This document shows, one piece after another, positions 26,389 to 35,268 of a stretch of DNA of 64,000 bases. The stretch is from positions 22,298-86,297 of the forward strand of contig WSXU01000024.1 in assembly GCA_009773455.1 (NCBI GenBank). Reading direction: 5' to 3'. The DNA is from Bacteroidota bacterium (GTDB lineage Bacteria; Bacteroidota; Bacteroidia; Bacteroidales; Lentimicrobiaceae). The stretch's first letter is position 1. Every line of letters begins with the position of its first letter. The notes below the pieces were generated by a model. The model was not told the DNA's origin and searched no databases. It saw nothing but the letters and a program-made list of their open reading frames with translations. A program made the position numbers and the translations under genes.

Positions 26389-28194
26389 ATGACAGTAATT
26401 GAGAAAATTCTTGCCGGCCATTCAAACCAGTCAACTGTAAAACCGGGTGATATCATCGATGTTTTTATAGATTCGCGCGCCGCCCGTGACTTCGGTGGAG
26501 CCAATGTTGTAAAGAACCTGATCGACAACGGCCTTACCATTGCCGATGCAAAACATACCGTCTTTACCTTCGACTGTAATCCGGGTGGGTCAGACCAGAA
26601 ATATGCTGCCAACCAGCATTACTGCCGGCTTTATGCAAGGCAGAACAACATCAGGGTGTATGATGTTGATTCGGGAATAGGCACCCATCTGGCCATTGAT
26701 AAAGGACTGGCCTATCCGGGCTCCACGTTTGTTTCAACCGACTCCCATGCCAACATTATGGGTGCCATCGGTGCTTTCGGCCAGGGAATGGGTGATCAGG
26801 ACATTGCAGCTGCCTGGGCAAAAGGCGCTGTGTGGTTTAAAGTTCCGGAGTCAGTTAAACTGAACCTGACCGGAAAACGACCGGCCAATGTGACTGCCAA
26901 AGACATCGTACTCAACCTGCTCTCCATATTTGGTGCAAACAAGCTGTTGGGCTACAGTGTTGAGGTATATGGCGATGCCGTTGAAGACCTGAGCCTTGAC
27001 GAACGCATCACCATTTCATCCATGGCAACGGAAATGGGTGCCATCATCGTACTTTTTACCCCGAACGAGAAAGTGCTGAACGAACTTGAGAAAATAACCG
27101 GCAACAGGTACGAAGCAGTAAAAGCCGATGCAGATGCCGTGTATACCGAGGTTTTCAATATTGACCTGGGAAGTTTTGTTCCGATGGTTGCCAACCCGGG
27201 ACACCCCCATGACAATGCTTCTGTAGATTCAGTTTCCAGAACCAAAATAGATTCCGCCTTTATCGGCAGCTGCACCAACGGGCGTATTGACGACCTGAGG
27301 GTTGCCGGTGAGATCCTTAAAGGCCGCAAAGTAGCACCGGGTGTTGTGCTCAAAGTGGTACCGGCTACTGATCAGATATGGCAACAGGCGCTTGAAGAAG
27401 GACTGATCAAAATATTCAAGGATGCCGGAGCAATGGTCTCCAATGCAGGTTGCGCGGGTTGTGCTGCCGGACAGGTTGGCCAGAACGGACCCGATGAGGT
27501 TACCATCAGTACCGGAAACCGTAATTTCTCAGGCAAGCAGGGTAAAGGATTTGTTTACCTGGCCAGCCCGGCTACGGTCGCAGCTTCGGCCATCGCCGGA
27601 TACATCACCACACCGGATGAAATCCCTGCCGAACCGGCCCTGTTTTCAGCCAAACCAGGAGCCGTTGCTGCTGAAGTCAAAGCAAAAGCAACACCGGCTG
27701 ATGTAAAAACCACGGTTGAGGGCCGGGTTTGGGTGATCCGCCAGGATGATATCGATACCGATATGATCTTCCACAACAGATATCTGGCCATCACCGATAT
27801 CAGGGAAATGGGTCAGTACACCTTCGATAACCTGAAAGGTTATGAGGACTTTGCAAAGAAAGCACAGACCGGCGACATCGTGGTTACAACCAAAAATTTC
27901 GGTGCCGGAAGCTCACGTCAGCAAGCGGTCGATTGTTTCAAGGCGCTGGGCGTACAGTGCATCATTGCTGAATCGTACGGAGCTATTTATGAGCGCAATG
28001 CCATCAATGCAGCTTTACCCATCATGACCTACAAACAGGGAATGCTGGAAGAGCTGAACCTTGAAACCGGTGATGTAATCAGTGTTGATTTTATTTCAGG
28101 TTCAATGACCAACAAAACCAAAGGAAAGTCAACAACCATCAATAAGTTTTATGATGCGCAGTTGCAGGTTTACAGAAATGGCGGACTTTTATAA
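26389..28194 (+). CDS. Aconitase/isopropylmalate isomerase-type hydro-lyase, LeuC-LeuD fusion
   Basis: 601 residues. The first 420 or so match the large subunit: FVSTDSHANIMGAIGAFGQGMGDQD, then the iron-sulphur ligands in IGSCTNGRIDD and SNAGCAGCAAG. After an Ala/Pro/Lys-rich linker, a small-subunit swivel domain follows, with DDIDTDMIFHNRYLAI and NFGAGSSRQQA. Separate subunits are usual in bacterial LeuCD, so the fusion is distinctive. The specificity loop after RYL reads AI and lacks the Arg that archaeal homoaconitase uses (YLRT). The operon partner is an NADP isocitrate-dehydrogenase-like protein, so aconitase activity is the simplest idea, but isopropylmalate or another tricarboxylate cannot be excluded. 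A terminator follows. Confidence 0.85.
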   Translation: MTVIEKILAGHSNQSTVKPGDIIDVFIDSRAARDFGGANVVKNLIDNGLTIADAKHTVFTFDCNPGGSDQKYAANQHYCRLYARQNNIRVYDVDSGIGTHLAIDKGLAYPGSTFVSTDSHANIMGAIGAFGQGMGDQDIAAAWAKGAVWFKVPESVKLNLTGKRPANVTAKDIVLNLLSIFGANKLLGYSVEVYGDAVEDLSLDERITISSMATEMGAIIVLFTPNEKVLNELEKITGNRYEAVKADADAVYTEVFNIDLGSFVPMVANPGHPHDNASVDSVSRTKIDSAFIGSCTNGRIDDLRVAGEILKGRKVAPGVVLKVVPATDQIWQQALEEGLIKIFKDAGAMVSNAGCAGCAAGQVGQNGPDEVTISTGNRNFSGKQGKGFVYLASPATVAASAIAGYITTPDEIPAEPALFSAKPGAVAAEVKAKATPADVKTTVEGRVWVIRQDDIDTDMIFHNRYLAITDIREMGQYTFDNLKGYEDFAKKAQTGDIVVTTKNFGAGSSRQQAVDCFKALGVQCIIAESYGAIYERNAINAALPIMTYKQGMLEELNLETGDVISVDFISGSMTNKTKGKSTTINKFYDAQLQVYRNGGLL

Positions 28195-28212
28195 TTAAAA
28201 TGCCCGCAGATT

Positions 28213-28243
28213 AAAAGCCGGTTCTTCGGGATCGGCTTTTTTA
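28213..28243 (+). terminator. Terminator of the dehydrogenase-HD-aconitase operon
   Basis: A 12-bp stem (AAAAGCCGGTTC with GGATCGGCTTTT, two G-T pairs) closed by a TTCG tetraloop and followed by T residues. Confidence 0.9.
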
Positions 28244-28379
28244 TTCTTTTTCAGCTGTTAAGCAGAAAATCCGCTCAATGCTGGTAAATTTAACAACACC
28301 GGCCATTTTCCGGAATAGTGTCTTTTCTAATGAATCAGGAATTACATGATTCTCACAATCATCAATTTACAAGCCTGAA

Positions 28380-29042
28380 ATGAAGTTTACTCACCTGTTT
28401 TTCGACCTCGACGGTACGTTAATTGATTCCCGACCCGGGATTTTCAGTTCTCTATACTCAATGCTCGGAAAGCTTGGAATACCGGAAAGCAGATGGCCGG
28501 TCGATTTTAATCCCTTTATCGGTCCTCCACTCCGTGACTCCTTTAAATCTCTTTTCGGATTTGATGAAGAGTTGACCGAAACAGCAACAACGATATACCG
28601 GGAGTATTACAGCAAAACAGGTATGTATGAATTCACCGTTTACCCGGGTATCGTGGAGGCGCTGACACATTTAAAAGCAGCCGGATTTAACCTCAGCATC
28701 GTTACGTCAAAGGCGGAATCCTATGCAGAAAGGATGATCAGCAGAGCCGGATTTTCGGATCTTTTCACAACCGTATCCGGGTGTGAGATCAATGGAAACA
28801 GAAGCGAAAAAGCAGAACTGATCAATTACACTCTTGGTAAATTCGGGCTTCAGCCATCGAAACAAATTCTGATGATCGGTGATCGGTACCATGATCTCAG
28901 GGGAGCCCGGATGACAGGCATTTCTTCTGCTGCAGTACTTTACGGATATGGATCTGCAAGTGAACTTGCAGCTGAAAAGCCATGTATAACCATCACCTCT
29001 CCGCTTGAAATAGCTGAAAAAATCATTGGAGCAATAGGATAG
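28380..29042 (+). CDS. HAD-family hydrolase, phosphoglycolate phosphatase-like
   Basis: 220 residues with FFDLDGTLIDS (nucleophile Asp and acid/base Asp), IVTSKAESYA, a Lys in SEKAELI and MIGDRYHDLRGARMTG. The cap domain is of the small helical type used by phosphoglycolate phosphatase and pyrophosphatase PpaX. The substrate is not determinable. It stands alone between two terminated or spaced units, and the start is the only ATG before motif I. Confidence 0.85.
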   Translation: MKFTHLFFDLDGTLIDSRPGIFSSLYSMLGKLGIPESRWPVDFNPFIGPPLRDSFKSLFGFDEELTETATTIYREYYSKTGMYEFTVYPGIVEALTHLKAAGFNLSIVTSKAESYAERMISRAGFSDLFTTVSGCEINGNRSEKAELINYTLGKFGLQPSKQILMIGDRYHDLRGARMTGISSAAVLYGYGSASELAAEKPCITITSPLEIAEKIIGAIG

Positions 29043-29196
29043 TTATTCTTTAAGGATGGAATATGGTAAATACTTAACCCATAAATTTGCCTGTTGATAA
29101 ATATTTTCTACCAAACCGCTTACAAATGTGTATCCGGTGAATTAACAACTGACGCTTACCAAACCTCATATTACAAACCAAATATCTGATCTGAAA

Positions 29197-32100
29197 ATGA
29201 AAAAAGTATTTACTCTTTTTCTTGTGCTGGCTTCTGTTATAGCCATGGCCAATCCTGTTGACAGGAAAACCGCTGAAAGTGTGGCAGTCAATCATTATAC
29301 CTTCCATGCCCCGGACGGTATCAACGACTTCACGCTAAGTGGTTCATCAGAAAATACTTACGATGGAATTACCACTTTTTACATTTTTACTTTTAACGCA
29401 GGGGGATTTGTAATGGTAGCAGCTGATGATGCTTCCATTCCTGTTTTGGGCTATTCGTATGAAGGCCGGGTTTCTGCAACCGATGTCCATCCTGCAGCGA
29501 TGGCATGGTTTGAAACCTACAACAAGCAAATGGTTGAAATAGAAGGTGCAAAACTCAGCAATCAGTCAACCCGCCCGCTCTGGGACAATATTTTGACGAA
29601 TAACATGGAGCGATCGGTCATGGATGTTAACCCCTTGCTAACAACTACCTGGGACCAGGGTTGCTACTACAACGCACTTTGCCCGGTTGAAACCGGAGCC
29701 GGCGGAGGTTCATGCAACCATGCCTGGACTGGCTGTGTTGCCACTACAATGTCACAGTTAATGAAATATCACTCTTTTCCTTCAACAGGAATCGGGTATC
29801 ACTCTTATACACATCCCGATTATGGTTTGCAGTCGGCCAACTTCAGCAGCACTACCTATAATTTTGCTGCCATGCCGAACAACGTAACTTCTTCAAATAC
29901 ATCCGTGGCTACCCTGATGTACCATGCCGGTGTTTCGGTCAATATGCAGTATGCTGCTGCCGGTTCCGGGGCCTTCAGCGAGGATGTGCCCTTTGCACTG
30001 GTAAATTATTTCAACTATGCACCTACTGCTGAATTGAAAAGCATAGCCGACTATCCGGTTATGGCTGACTGGTGGGCACTCATCCGCACTGACCTTGATG
30101 CAGGACGCCCGGTGTATTATGCCGGATCGAGCACTGCCAGCGGCGGACATGCCTGGGTGTGTGATGGTTACCGGATAAGTGACAACAAATTCCATTTCAA
30201 CTGGGGATGGTCAGGTTCATACAACGGATATTTTGCAATCGGTGCCCTGAATCCCGGTGGAAACAACTTCAATGACGACAACCGGATAATTACAGGAATT
30301 GAACCGGGCAACAACCTGGCTACCTGGCTGGTTCAGAATTCATCATTTTCAACTGCTTCGAGGGGAATATCCTATATGCACGCAGCTTCGGCCACTGTAG
30401 CCTGGGCTACAGCCTACGACGGATCAGGCGGAGGTGCCACCATCAATGAATTTACCCGCACCACCAATGGTGGGGAAACATGGACCGCCGGACAGGTGCT
30501 TGGCGGATCAACCTACGGGCTTGGCAACATCTGTGCCCTGGATGCCAATATTGCCTATGTTGCAGTCTACAACGGGACAGGTAACCAGAACAATACCTGT
30601 GGCGTTTACAAAACCTCGAACGGCGGTGTTACCTGGAACCAGCTTCCGGGTGCCCTGCAGGGATCGGCCTCCTTTGCGAACAATGTCTATTTCTGGAACG
30701 AGCAGGAAGGAATGTGTCACGGGGATGTCAGGGACGGATATTTTGAGATTTATACCACTGTAAATGGCGGCTCGACCTGGCAACGGGTTCCCCAGGCCAA
30801 TATTACAGGTGGTACCCCTGCGAGCGGCGAAGGCGGATGGACATCAGTGATAGAAGCCACCGGAGAAAACACCATCATGTTTGGCACCAACAAGGGTAAA
30901 GTCTATATCTCTGATGACCGCGGATTCCACTGGAGGGTAACCAGTACCGGTATCACTCCGGCAACCAATGGCGGAATCAATCTCCTTGCCTTCAGCGACC
31001 CCAACAATGGTATTGCTGCTCAGACCCAGACTCCGATTGTCTACAAGAGAACAACAAATGGCGGTGCAACATGGGAAACGCTGACTCCCAACGGACCTTT
31101 TCTCACCAACGACCTGATGGCCGTTCCGGGGCTTGTCAACACCTATGTTTCTACAGGTGCAGCCACCGGAGCTACCGGTGTTTCCTATTCCACTGACGGA
31201 GGTCTGAACTGGACCTATTTCGGCGGCACAGCCAGCAAGCAGTTCCTTGCCGGTGACTTCTTCGACAATACCTGTGGCTATGCCGGAGGATTTAATGAAG
31301 ATCAGTTTAACAGCGGTATGTACAGGATGATCGGTGAACTTGGTACTGCAGCCAGCGGGGCCCAGATCAGTATCAATCCTCAGGAGTTCAGCCTTACACT
31401 CAATGTTGATGAAATTACCACCAGTCCGCTCACCATTTCCAACACAGGTGATGCGCCGCTGAACTGGACATTAGCCATTGACCCGGATCCATCTCCCTGG
31501 TTGAGTGTTACACCATCTCTGGGAACTGTCCCGGCCGGCGAATCCGCTGAATTGCAGGTTACTTTCGATGCAACCGGCCTGTTACCGGGAGAATATGATG
31601 CATTTATTGTAATAAGCAACAACAGCATAAACAACACAGCTGTTGACATTCCGGTTCACCTCATTGTCGAAGGTGTTACCCTTGCAGCCCCATACGACCT
31701 GCAGGCAACAGTTGAAGGAGTTAGTGTCAATCTTACCTGGATTGCACCGGGTGGAGGAACAGGTACCACCGAAGAATTAATCTATGATAACGATGGAACA
31801 GTTACAGGTGCTTACAGTTACGAAGGTTATGCCATGTCGACCCACATGTCACCTCAGGGGCCATGCCAGATTCTGTCGCTTAAATATTTCACAACCATAG
31901 ATGCCGGGGATAACGCTTTCAACGCAGAAATTTATGGTTGGGACGATGTAGCAGGAACACCATCCACTGAACTGATTCATGAGGTCAGCGCCACCGGCAT
32001 AGATAATGACTGGCTTGAAGTTGATGTTTCAGGACAAAATATCATTGTTGACGGGGATTTTGTTGTTGGTTTCGGATCGATCAATGCCACAACCTATGTC

Positions 32101-32775
32101 GGTTACGACGGAGGGCTTGATAATGGCCGCTCATGGGATTACGACCATGCCGGAAGCTGGGCTGCCTACAATGAAGCCTATCTGATCCGGGCTGTGGTTC
32201 AATATACCAATGGCACCGTCAGGGAAATTTCCGCAGTACCGGAGCATAGCCTGCCCAAATCAACTGTTGCGGTAAATAGTGCCAGAACAGCGTTCAACGG
32301 GGCAGTATCACCTGTTCAGATACCGGCCATGACTCGCAACACCAATGCCCTGATCGGATACAATCTATACAGAAACGGATCTCTTATTGCCGGACCGGTC
32401 GCAGAAACATTTTATACCGATGCTGATCTTGACAATGGAACATACGCTTATTATGTAACCGCTTTGTACGACAATGGTGAATCAGGACCTTCAAATGTAG
32501 TTGAAGTACAGATTACCGGGGTTGGTACAGGACAAAACGGATCAGTTGCTGAGTTTGAGGTTTATCCCAATCCGGCAGGAAGCATCCTGAACATTTCAGG
32601 TAACAGTGAAATGCTTAACCTCAGGATGTTAAACATGGCTGGCCAGGTTGTTTACGCAACAGCGAATTGCGGAAAACATTTCAGAATAAATACTTCGGAA
32701 CTGGAAAGTGGTTTGTATCTGCTTGAAGTCCGCACAGGTAAAGGTATTTCAACCAGGAAAGTTTCTATCAGGTAA
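29197..32775 (+). CDS. Secreted C10-family cysteine peptidase with BNR-type repeats and T9SS sorting domain
   Basis: 1192 residues. A signal peptide (VIAMANP) and an inhibitory propeptide (to about 125) precede a streptopain-like C10 domain with nucleophile Cys180 in TGCVATTMSQLMKYH, His318 in GGHAWVCDGY and the conserved FNWGWSG. Residues 370-735 hold about six BNR/Ycf48-like repeats ending in an Asn/Asp-Gly-Gly-x-x-Trp or related motif (TTNGGETW, TSNGGVTW, TVNGGSTW, TTNGGATW, STDGGLNW). A BACON/ASPM-like Ig domain (about 745-850), a jelly-roll-like region, an Fn3-like domain and a C-terminal T9SS type A domain (VYPNPAGSILN, LESGLYLLEV) follow. C10 peptidases of Bacteroidota degrade host or environmental proteins outside the cell. 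A strong terminator follows. Confidence 0.92.
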   Translation: MKKVFTLFLVLASVIAMANPVDRKTAESVAVNHYTFHAPDGINDFTLSGSSENTYDGITTFYIFTFNAGGFVMVAADDASIPVLGYSYEGRVSATDVHPAAMAWFETYNKQMVEIEGAKLSNQSTRPLWDNILTNNMERSVMDVNPLLTTTWDQGCYYNALCPVETGAGGGSCNHAWTGCVATTMSQLMKYHSFPSTGIGYHSYTHPDYGLQSANFSSTTYNFAAMPNNVTSSNTSVATLMYHAGVSVNMQYAAAGSGAFSEDVPFALVNYFNYAPTAELKSIADYPVMADWWALIRTDLDAGRPVYYAGSSTASGGHAWVCDGYRISDNKFHFNWGWSGSYNGYFAIGALNPGGNNFNDDNRIITGIEPGNNLATWLVQNSSFSTASRGISYMHAASATVAWATAYDGSGGGATINEFTRTTNGGETWTAGQVLGGSTYGLGNICALDANIAYVAVYNGTGNQNNTCGVYKTSNGGVTWNQLPGALQGSASFANNVYFWNEQEGMCHGDVRDGYFEIYTTVNGGSTWQRVPQANITGGTPASGEGGWTSVIEATGENTIMFGTNKGKVYISDDRGFHWRVTSTGITPATNGGINLLAFSDPNNGIAAQTQTPIVYKRTTNGGATWETLTPNGPFLTNDLMAVPGLVNTYVSTGAATGATGVSYSTDGGLNWTYFGGTASKQFLAGDFFDNTCGYAGGFNEDQFNSGMYRMIGELGTAASGAQISINPQEFSLTLNVDEITTSPLTISNTGDAPLNWTLAIDPDPSPWLSVTPSLGTVPAGESAELQVTFDATGLLPGEYDAFIVISNNSINNTAVDIPVHLIVEGVTLAAPYDLQATVEGVSVNLTWIAPGGGTGTTEELIYDNDGTVTGAYSYEGYAMSTHMSPQGPCQILSLKYFTTIDAGDNAFNAEIYGWDDVAGTPSTELIHEVSATGIDNDWLEVDVSGQNIIVDGDFVVGFGSINATTYVGYDGGLDNGRSWDYDHAGSWAAYNEAYLIRAVVQYTNGTVREISAVPEHSLPKSTVAVNSARTAFNGAVSPVQIPAMTRNTNALIGYNLYRNGSLIAGPVAETFYTDADLDNGTYAYYVTALYDNGESGPSNVVEVQITGVGTGQNGSVAEFEVYPNPAGSILNISGNSEMLNLRMLNMAGQVVYATANCGKHFRINTSELESGLYLLEVRTGKGISTRKVSIR

Positions 32776-32790
32776 AACCCGCCCGAATCA

Positions 32791-32826
32791 ACAAAAACTG
32801 CCCCGGAATTCCGGGGCAGTTTTTGT
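32791..32826 (+). terminator. Very strong terminator after the C10 peptidase gene
   Basis: A perfect 16-bp palindrome arm (ACAAAAACTGCCCCGG) around AATT, with the T run inside the right arm; by symmetry it could act on both strands. Confidence 0.92.
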
Positions 32827-33174
32827 TTCGGGTTAAATATGGTTTATACCTTGCATGATACAGATTTATAATTACTTACATTAACCGGAATTGATTTTGC
32901 TTCTGCATGATGACCATTCAGGACTTTGCTTCAATAAAGGCAGCTCAGACAGCAATTAATCTTTGAATTATGGAATTACTGAAAACCTGAATATTTTTTT
33001 TTACATCCGGATAGGGGTAAATCCGTTTTCGATTGTCTAATATACAAATAACAAAGAAATTAGTTGGTTTGAGAGATTTCCTTTCAAACAATTAACCGGA
33101 TAACCCCTCCTCAATCCCTGATTAAATCAGGCTGTCTCCACCCCGGAGCAGCCTTTTTCTTTTATAATATCCGA
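32827..33174. other. Gene-free stretch with a structured region ending in a plus-strand terminator
   Basis: No credible reading frame. On the plus strand AGGGGT plus ATCCG (33013-33025) can pair with CGGAT plus ACCCCT (33097-33108), enclosing a CTAAT/ATTAG pairing and a GTTTGA/TCAAAC hairpin. This is followed by an AGGCTG-CTCC / GGAG-CAGCCT hairpin (33129-33153) and a TTTTTCTTTT run. The preceding plus-strand gene already has its own terminator, so this second one suggests a separate short transcript. No convincing promoter was found. Confidence 0.35.
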
Positions 33175-34953
33175 CTACATCTTTTCAGGAACATCAATAC
33201 CCAACAAAGACATTCCATTCCTGATTACTGTGGCTGACAATTGAGAAAGAGCAAGGCGTAAAGTCCTGGTATCCGGATCTTCTTCTTTCAGAATGGTTAG
33301 CTCATGATAGAACTGATTGTATTCACGGGCCACTTCAAACAGGTAATTTGCAACCACCGAAGGGCTTAATTCACCGGCGGCCTGTGATAATACCTGGGGA
33401 AACTGGTAAAGTAAGATCAGCAGACCGGCTTCCTTCGGATGCAGGCTTACCGGCCCTTTAAATTGAATCTCCTCTCCTGCTTTCCTGAGGATTGACCTGA
33501 TCCTGGCATGGGTATATTGTATAAAAGGACCTGTATTCCCGTTGAAATCGATGCTTTCGCGGGGGTTGAAGGTCATATTTTTCTTTGGGTCGACCTTCAG
33601 GATAAAATACTTGAGGGCACCCAATCCGACCATACTGTAAAGCGCTTCTGCTTCCGTGCTGTTGAAATCTTCAATTTTCCCGAGTTCCTCAGTCATCGCC
33701 CGGGCAGTGGAGATCATTTCATCCATCAAATCATCAGCATCCACAACGGTACCTTCGCGCGATTTCATTTTCCCTTCAGGCAGCTCTACCATTCCATAGG
33801 ACAGGTGGTAAATGCTGTCGGCCCAGGGGCGTCCGAGTTTCTGAAGCACAAGTTTCAATACATCGAAATGGTAGTTCTGCTCATTGCCAACAACATAAAT
33901 CAGCTGGCCGGGGTTAAAATCATCGGCACGTAACTGGGCGGTACCCAGATCCTGAGTCATATAGACTGAAGTACCATCGCTCCGGAGCAGCAGTTTTTCA
34001 TCAAAACCATTTTCTGTCAGGTCGATCCACACTGATCCGTCATCTTTCCTGAATAGTATCCCTTTCTGAAGCCCCTCTTCTACTATTTTTTTACCGAGAA
34101 GATAGGTTTGCGATTCATAAAAAATCCGGTCAAAATCAACACCAAGTCTTTTATAGGTTGCATCAAAACCCTTATATACCCAGGCATTCATTTTATTCCA
34201 GAGTTCAAGGGTTTCCTCATCACGGGCTTCCCACTTCAGCAGCATTTCACGGGCCTGCTTCATCAGCACAGATTCAACAGTTGCCTGCTCCTCATTCATA
34301 CCCTGTGCCATCAAACCGGCCAGTTCTTCTTTGAATTTCCTGTCGAAAAGCACATAATAATCCCCAACCAGCTTGTCTCCCTTTTTAGCGGACGACTCGG
34401 GTGTTTCCCCCTGTCCGAAAAGTTTCCAGGCCAGCATCGATTTACAGATATGGATGCCCCGGTCATTGACCAGATTAACCTTTATCACATTTCTTCCACT
34501 GGCACTGAGGAGTTGCGACACCGAATAACCCAGCAGGTTATTCCGTACATGACCCAGATGAAGGGGTTTGTTTGTATTGGGCGATGAATATTCAACAACA
34601 ACAGGACGGCCCTCTTTTTCATGCTTTAATCCGAATGTACCGTTCCCCGACTGTTGTGCGAGGAACTGGTTCCAGTAAAATGATTTGACGCGGATGTTCA
34701 GATAGCCTTTGACCACACCAAAACTTTCAGCTTCCTCCATCGATTCCAGGATGGCCTGCCCAAGCATAGCTGCCGTTTCTTCAGGCGATTTCCTGGAAAT
34801 TTTCAGCAGTGGAAATACCACCAGCGAGAAATCACCCTGGTTGCGGAATGCGGGAATTGTGCGCTGGACTGCCAGTAAAGCAGGCTCAACCTGTGTACCA
34901 AAGAGCCGGCTTACAGCTTCAAGGGCATGCTTTGTGAGAATCTGTTCAATCAT
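33175..34953 (-). CDS. argS: Arginyl-tRNA synthetase
   Basis: 592 residues, full length for class I ArgRS. It charges tRNA-Arg with arginine. The N-terminal Add-1 tRNA-binding domain (to about 110) leads into SSPNTNKPLHLGHVRNN, whose HLGH is the HIGH motif. VEYSS, DLGTAQLRADDF and GKMKSREGTVVDADDL (KMSKS equivalent) follow, and the DALR anticodon-binding domain forms the C-terminus. A minus-strand -7 box TAATTTTG (34977-34984) lies upstream of the start. Confidence 0.97.
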   Translation of the reverse strand: MIEQILTKHALEAVSRLFGTQVEPALLAVQRTIPAFRNQGDFSLVVFPLLKISRKSPEETAAMLGQAILESMEEAESFGVVKGYLNIRVKSFYWNQFLAQQSGNGTFGLKHEKEGRPVVVEYSSPNTNKPLHLGHVRNNLLGYSVSQLLSASGRNVIKVNLVNDRGIHICKSMLAWKLFGQGETPESSAKKGDKLVGDYYVLFDRKFKEELAGLMAQGMNEEQATVESVLMKQAREMLLKWEARDEETLELWNKMNAWVYKGFDATYKRLGVDFDRIFYESQTYLLGKKIVEEGLQKGILFRKDDGSVWIDLTENGFDEKLLLRSDGTSVYMTQDLGTAQLRADDFNPGQLIYVVGNEQNYHFDVLKLVLQKLGRPWADSIYHLSYGMVELPEGKMKSREGTVVDADDLMDEMISTARAMTEELGKIEDFNSTEAEALYSMVGLGALKYFILKVDPKKNMTFNPRESIDFNGNTGPFIQYTHARIRSILRKAGEEIQFKGPVSLHPKEAGLLILLYQFPQVLSQAAGELSPSVVANYLFEVAREYNQFYHELTILKEEDPDTRTLRLALSQLSATVIRNGMSLLGIDVPEKM

Positions 34954-35104
34954 CTGATTACTGTTGATAAAGTCAGCAAAATTAACTGATTTTTCGTCAT
35001 AAGCCCTTGGGATATTCGCTGCCTCTCATTATTACGGTCAACCGGTGGCCTCCTTATTCATAATGTCTATGAATTAGCCCTGTTATTAAAATATTTCGGG
35101 CAAA

Positions 35105-35136
35105 TTTCTGCTGTGATACTTAAACATTTATATTTG
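35105..35136 (+). promoter_or_regulatory. Predicted promoter of the cyclic-DPG-synthase-like gene
   Basis: TATATTTG (35129-35136) is a perfect -7 box, with TTTC 20 bp upstream. It would give a leader of about 125 bases before the start codon at 35269. The rest of the gene-free stretch 34954-35268 holds the argS promoter and the hairpin at 35179. Confidence 0.65.
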
Positions 35137-35178
35137 CAACGGTTTTTTTGCGGCAGGTTGCCGGTAAAGGTTCTTAAA

Positions 35179-35195
35179 GCAGACTCCCAGTCTGC
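35179..35195 (+). promoter_or_regulatory. Leader hairpin of the cyclic-DPG-synthase-like gene
   Basis: GCAGACT and AGTCTGC form a perfect 7-bp stem with a CCC loop, followed by a second GC-rich palindrome (CCCGGGCCCG). There is no T tract, so it is not a terminator; it lies in the predicted 5' leader. Confidence 0.4.
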
Positions 35196-35268
35196 CCGGG
35201 CCCGTAAAAGAGCTGAAATACGCTAAATGCTGAATTTCACTCAATTAACAATACAAAAACCAATATCA

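Noticed and set aside
33010..33162. A 6S RNA gene
   Set aside because: The proposed pairing does not form the long rod with a central bubble expected for 6S RNA, and it is shorter.
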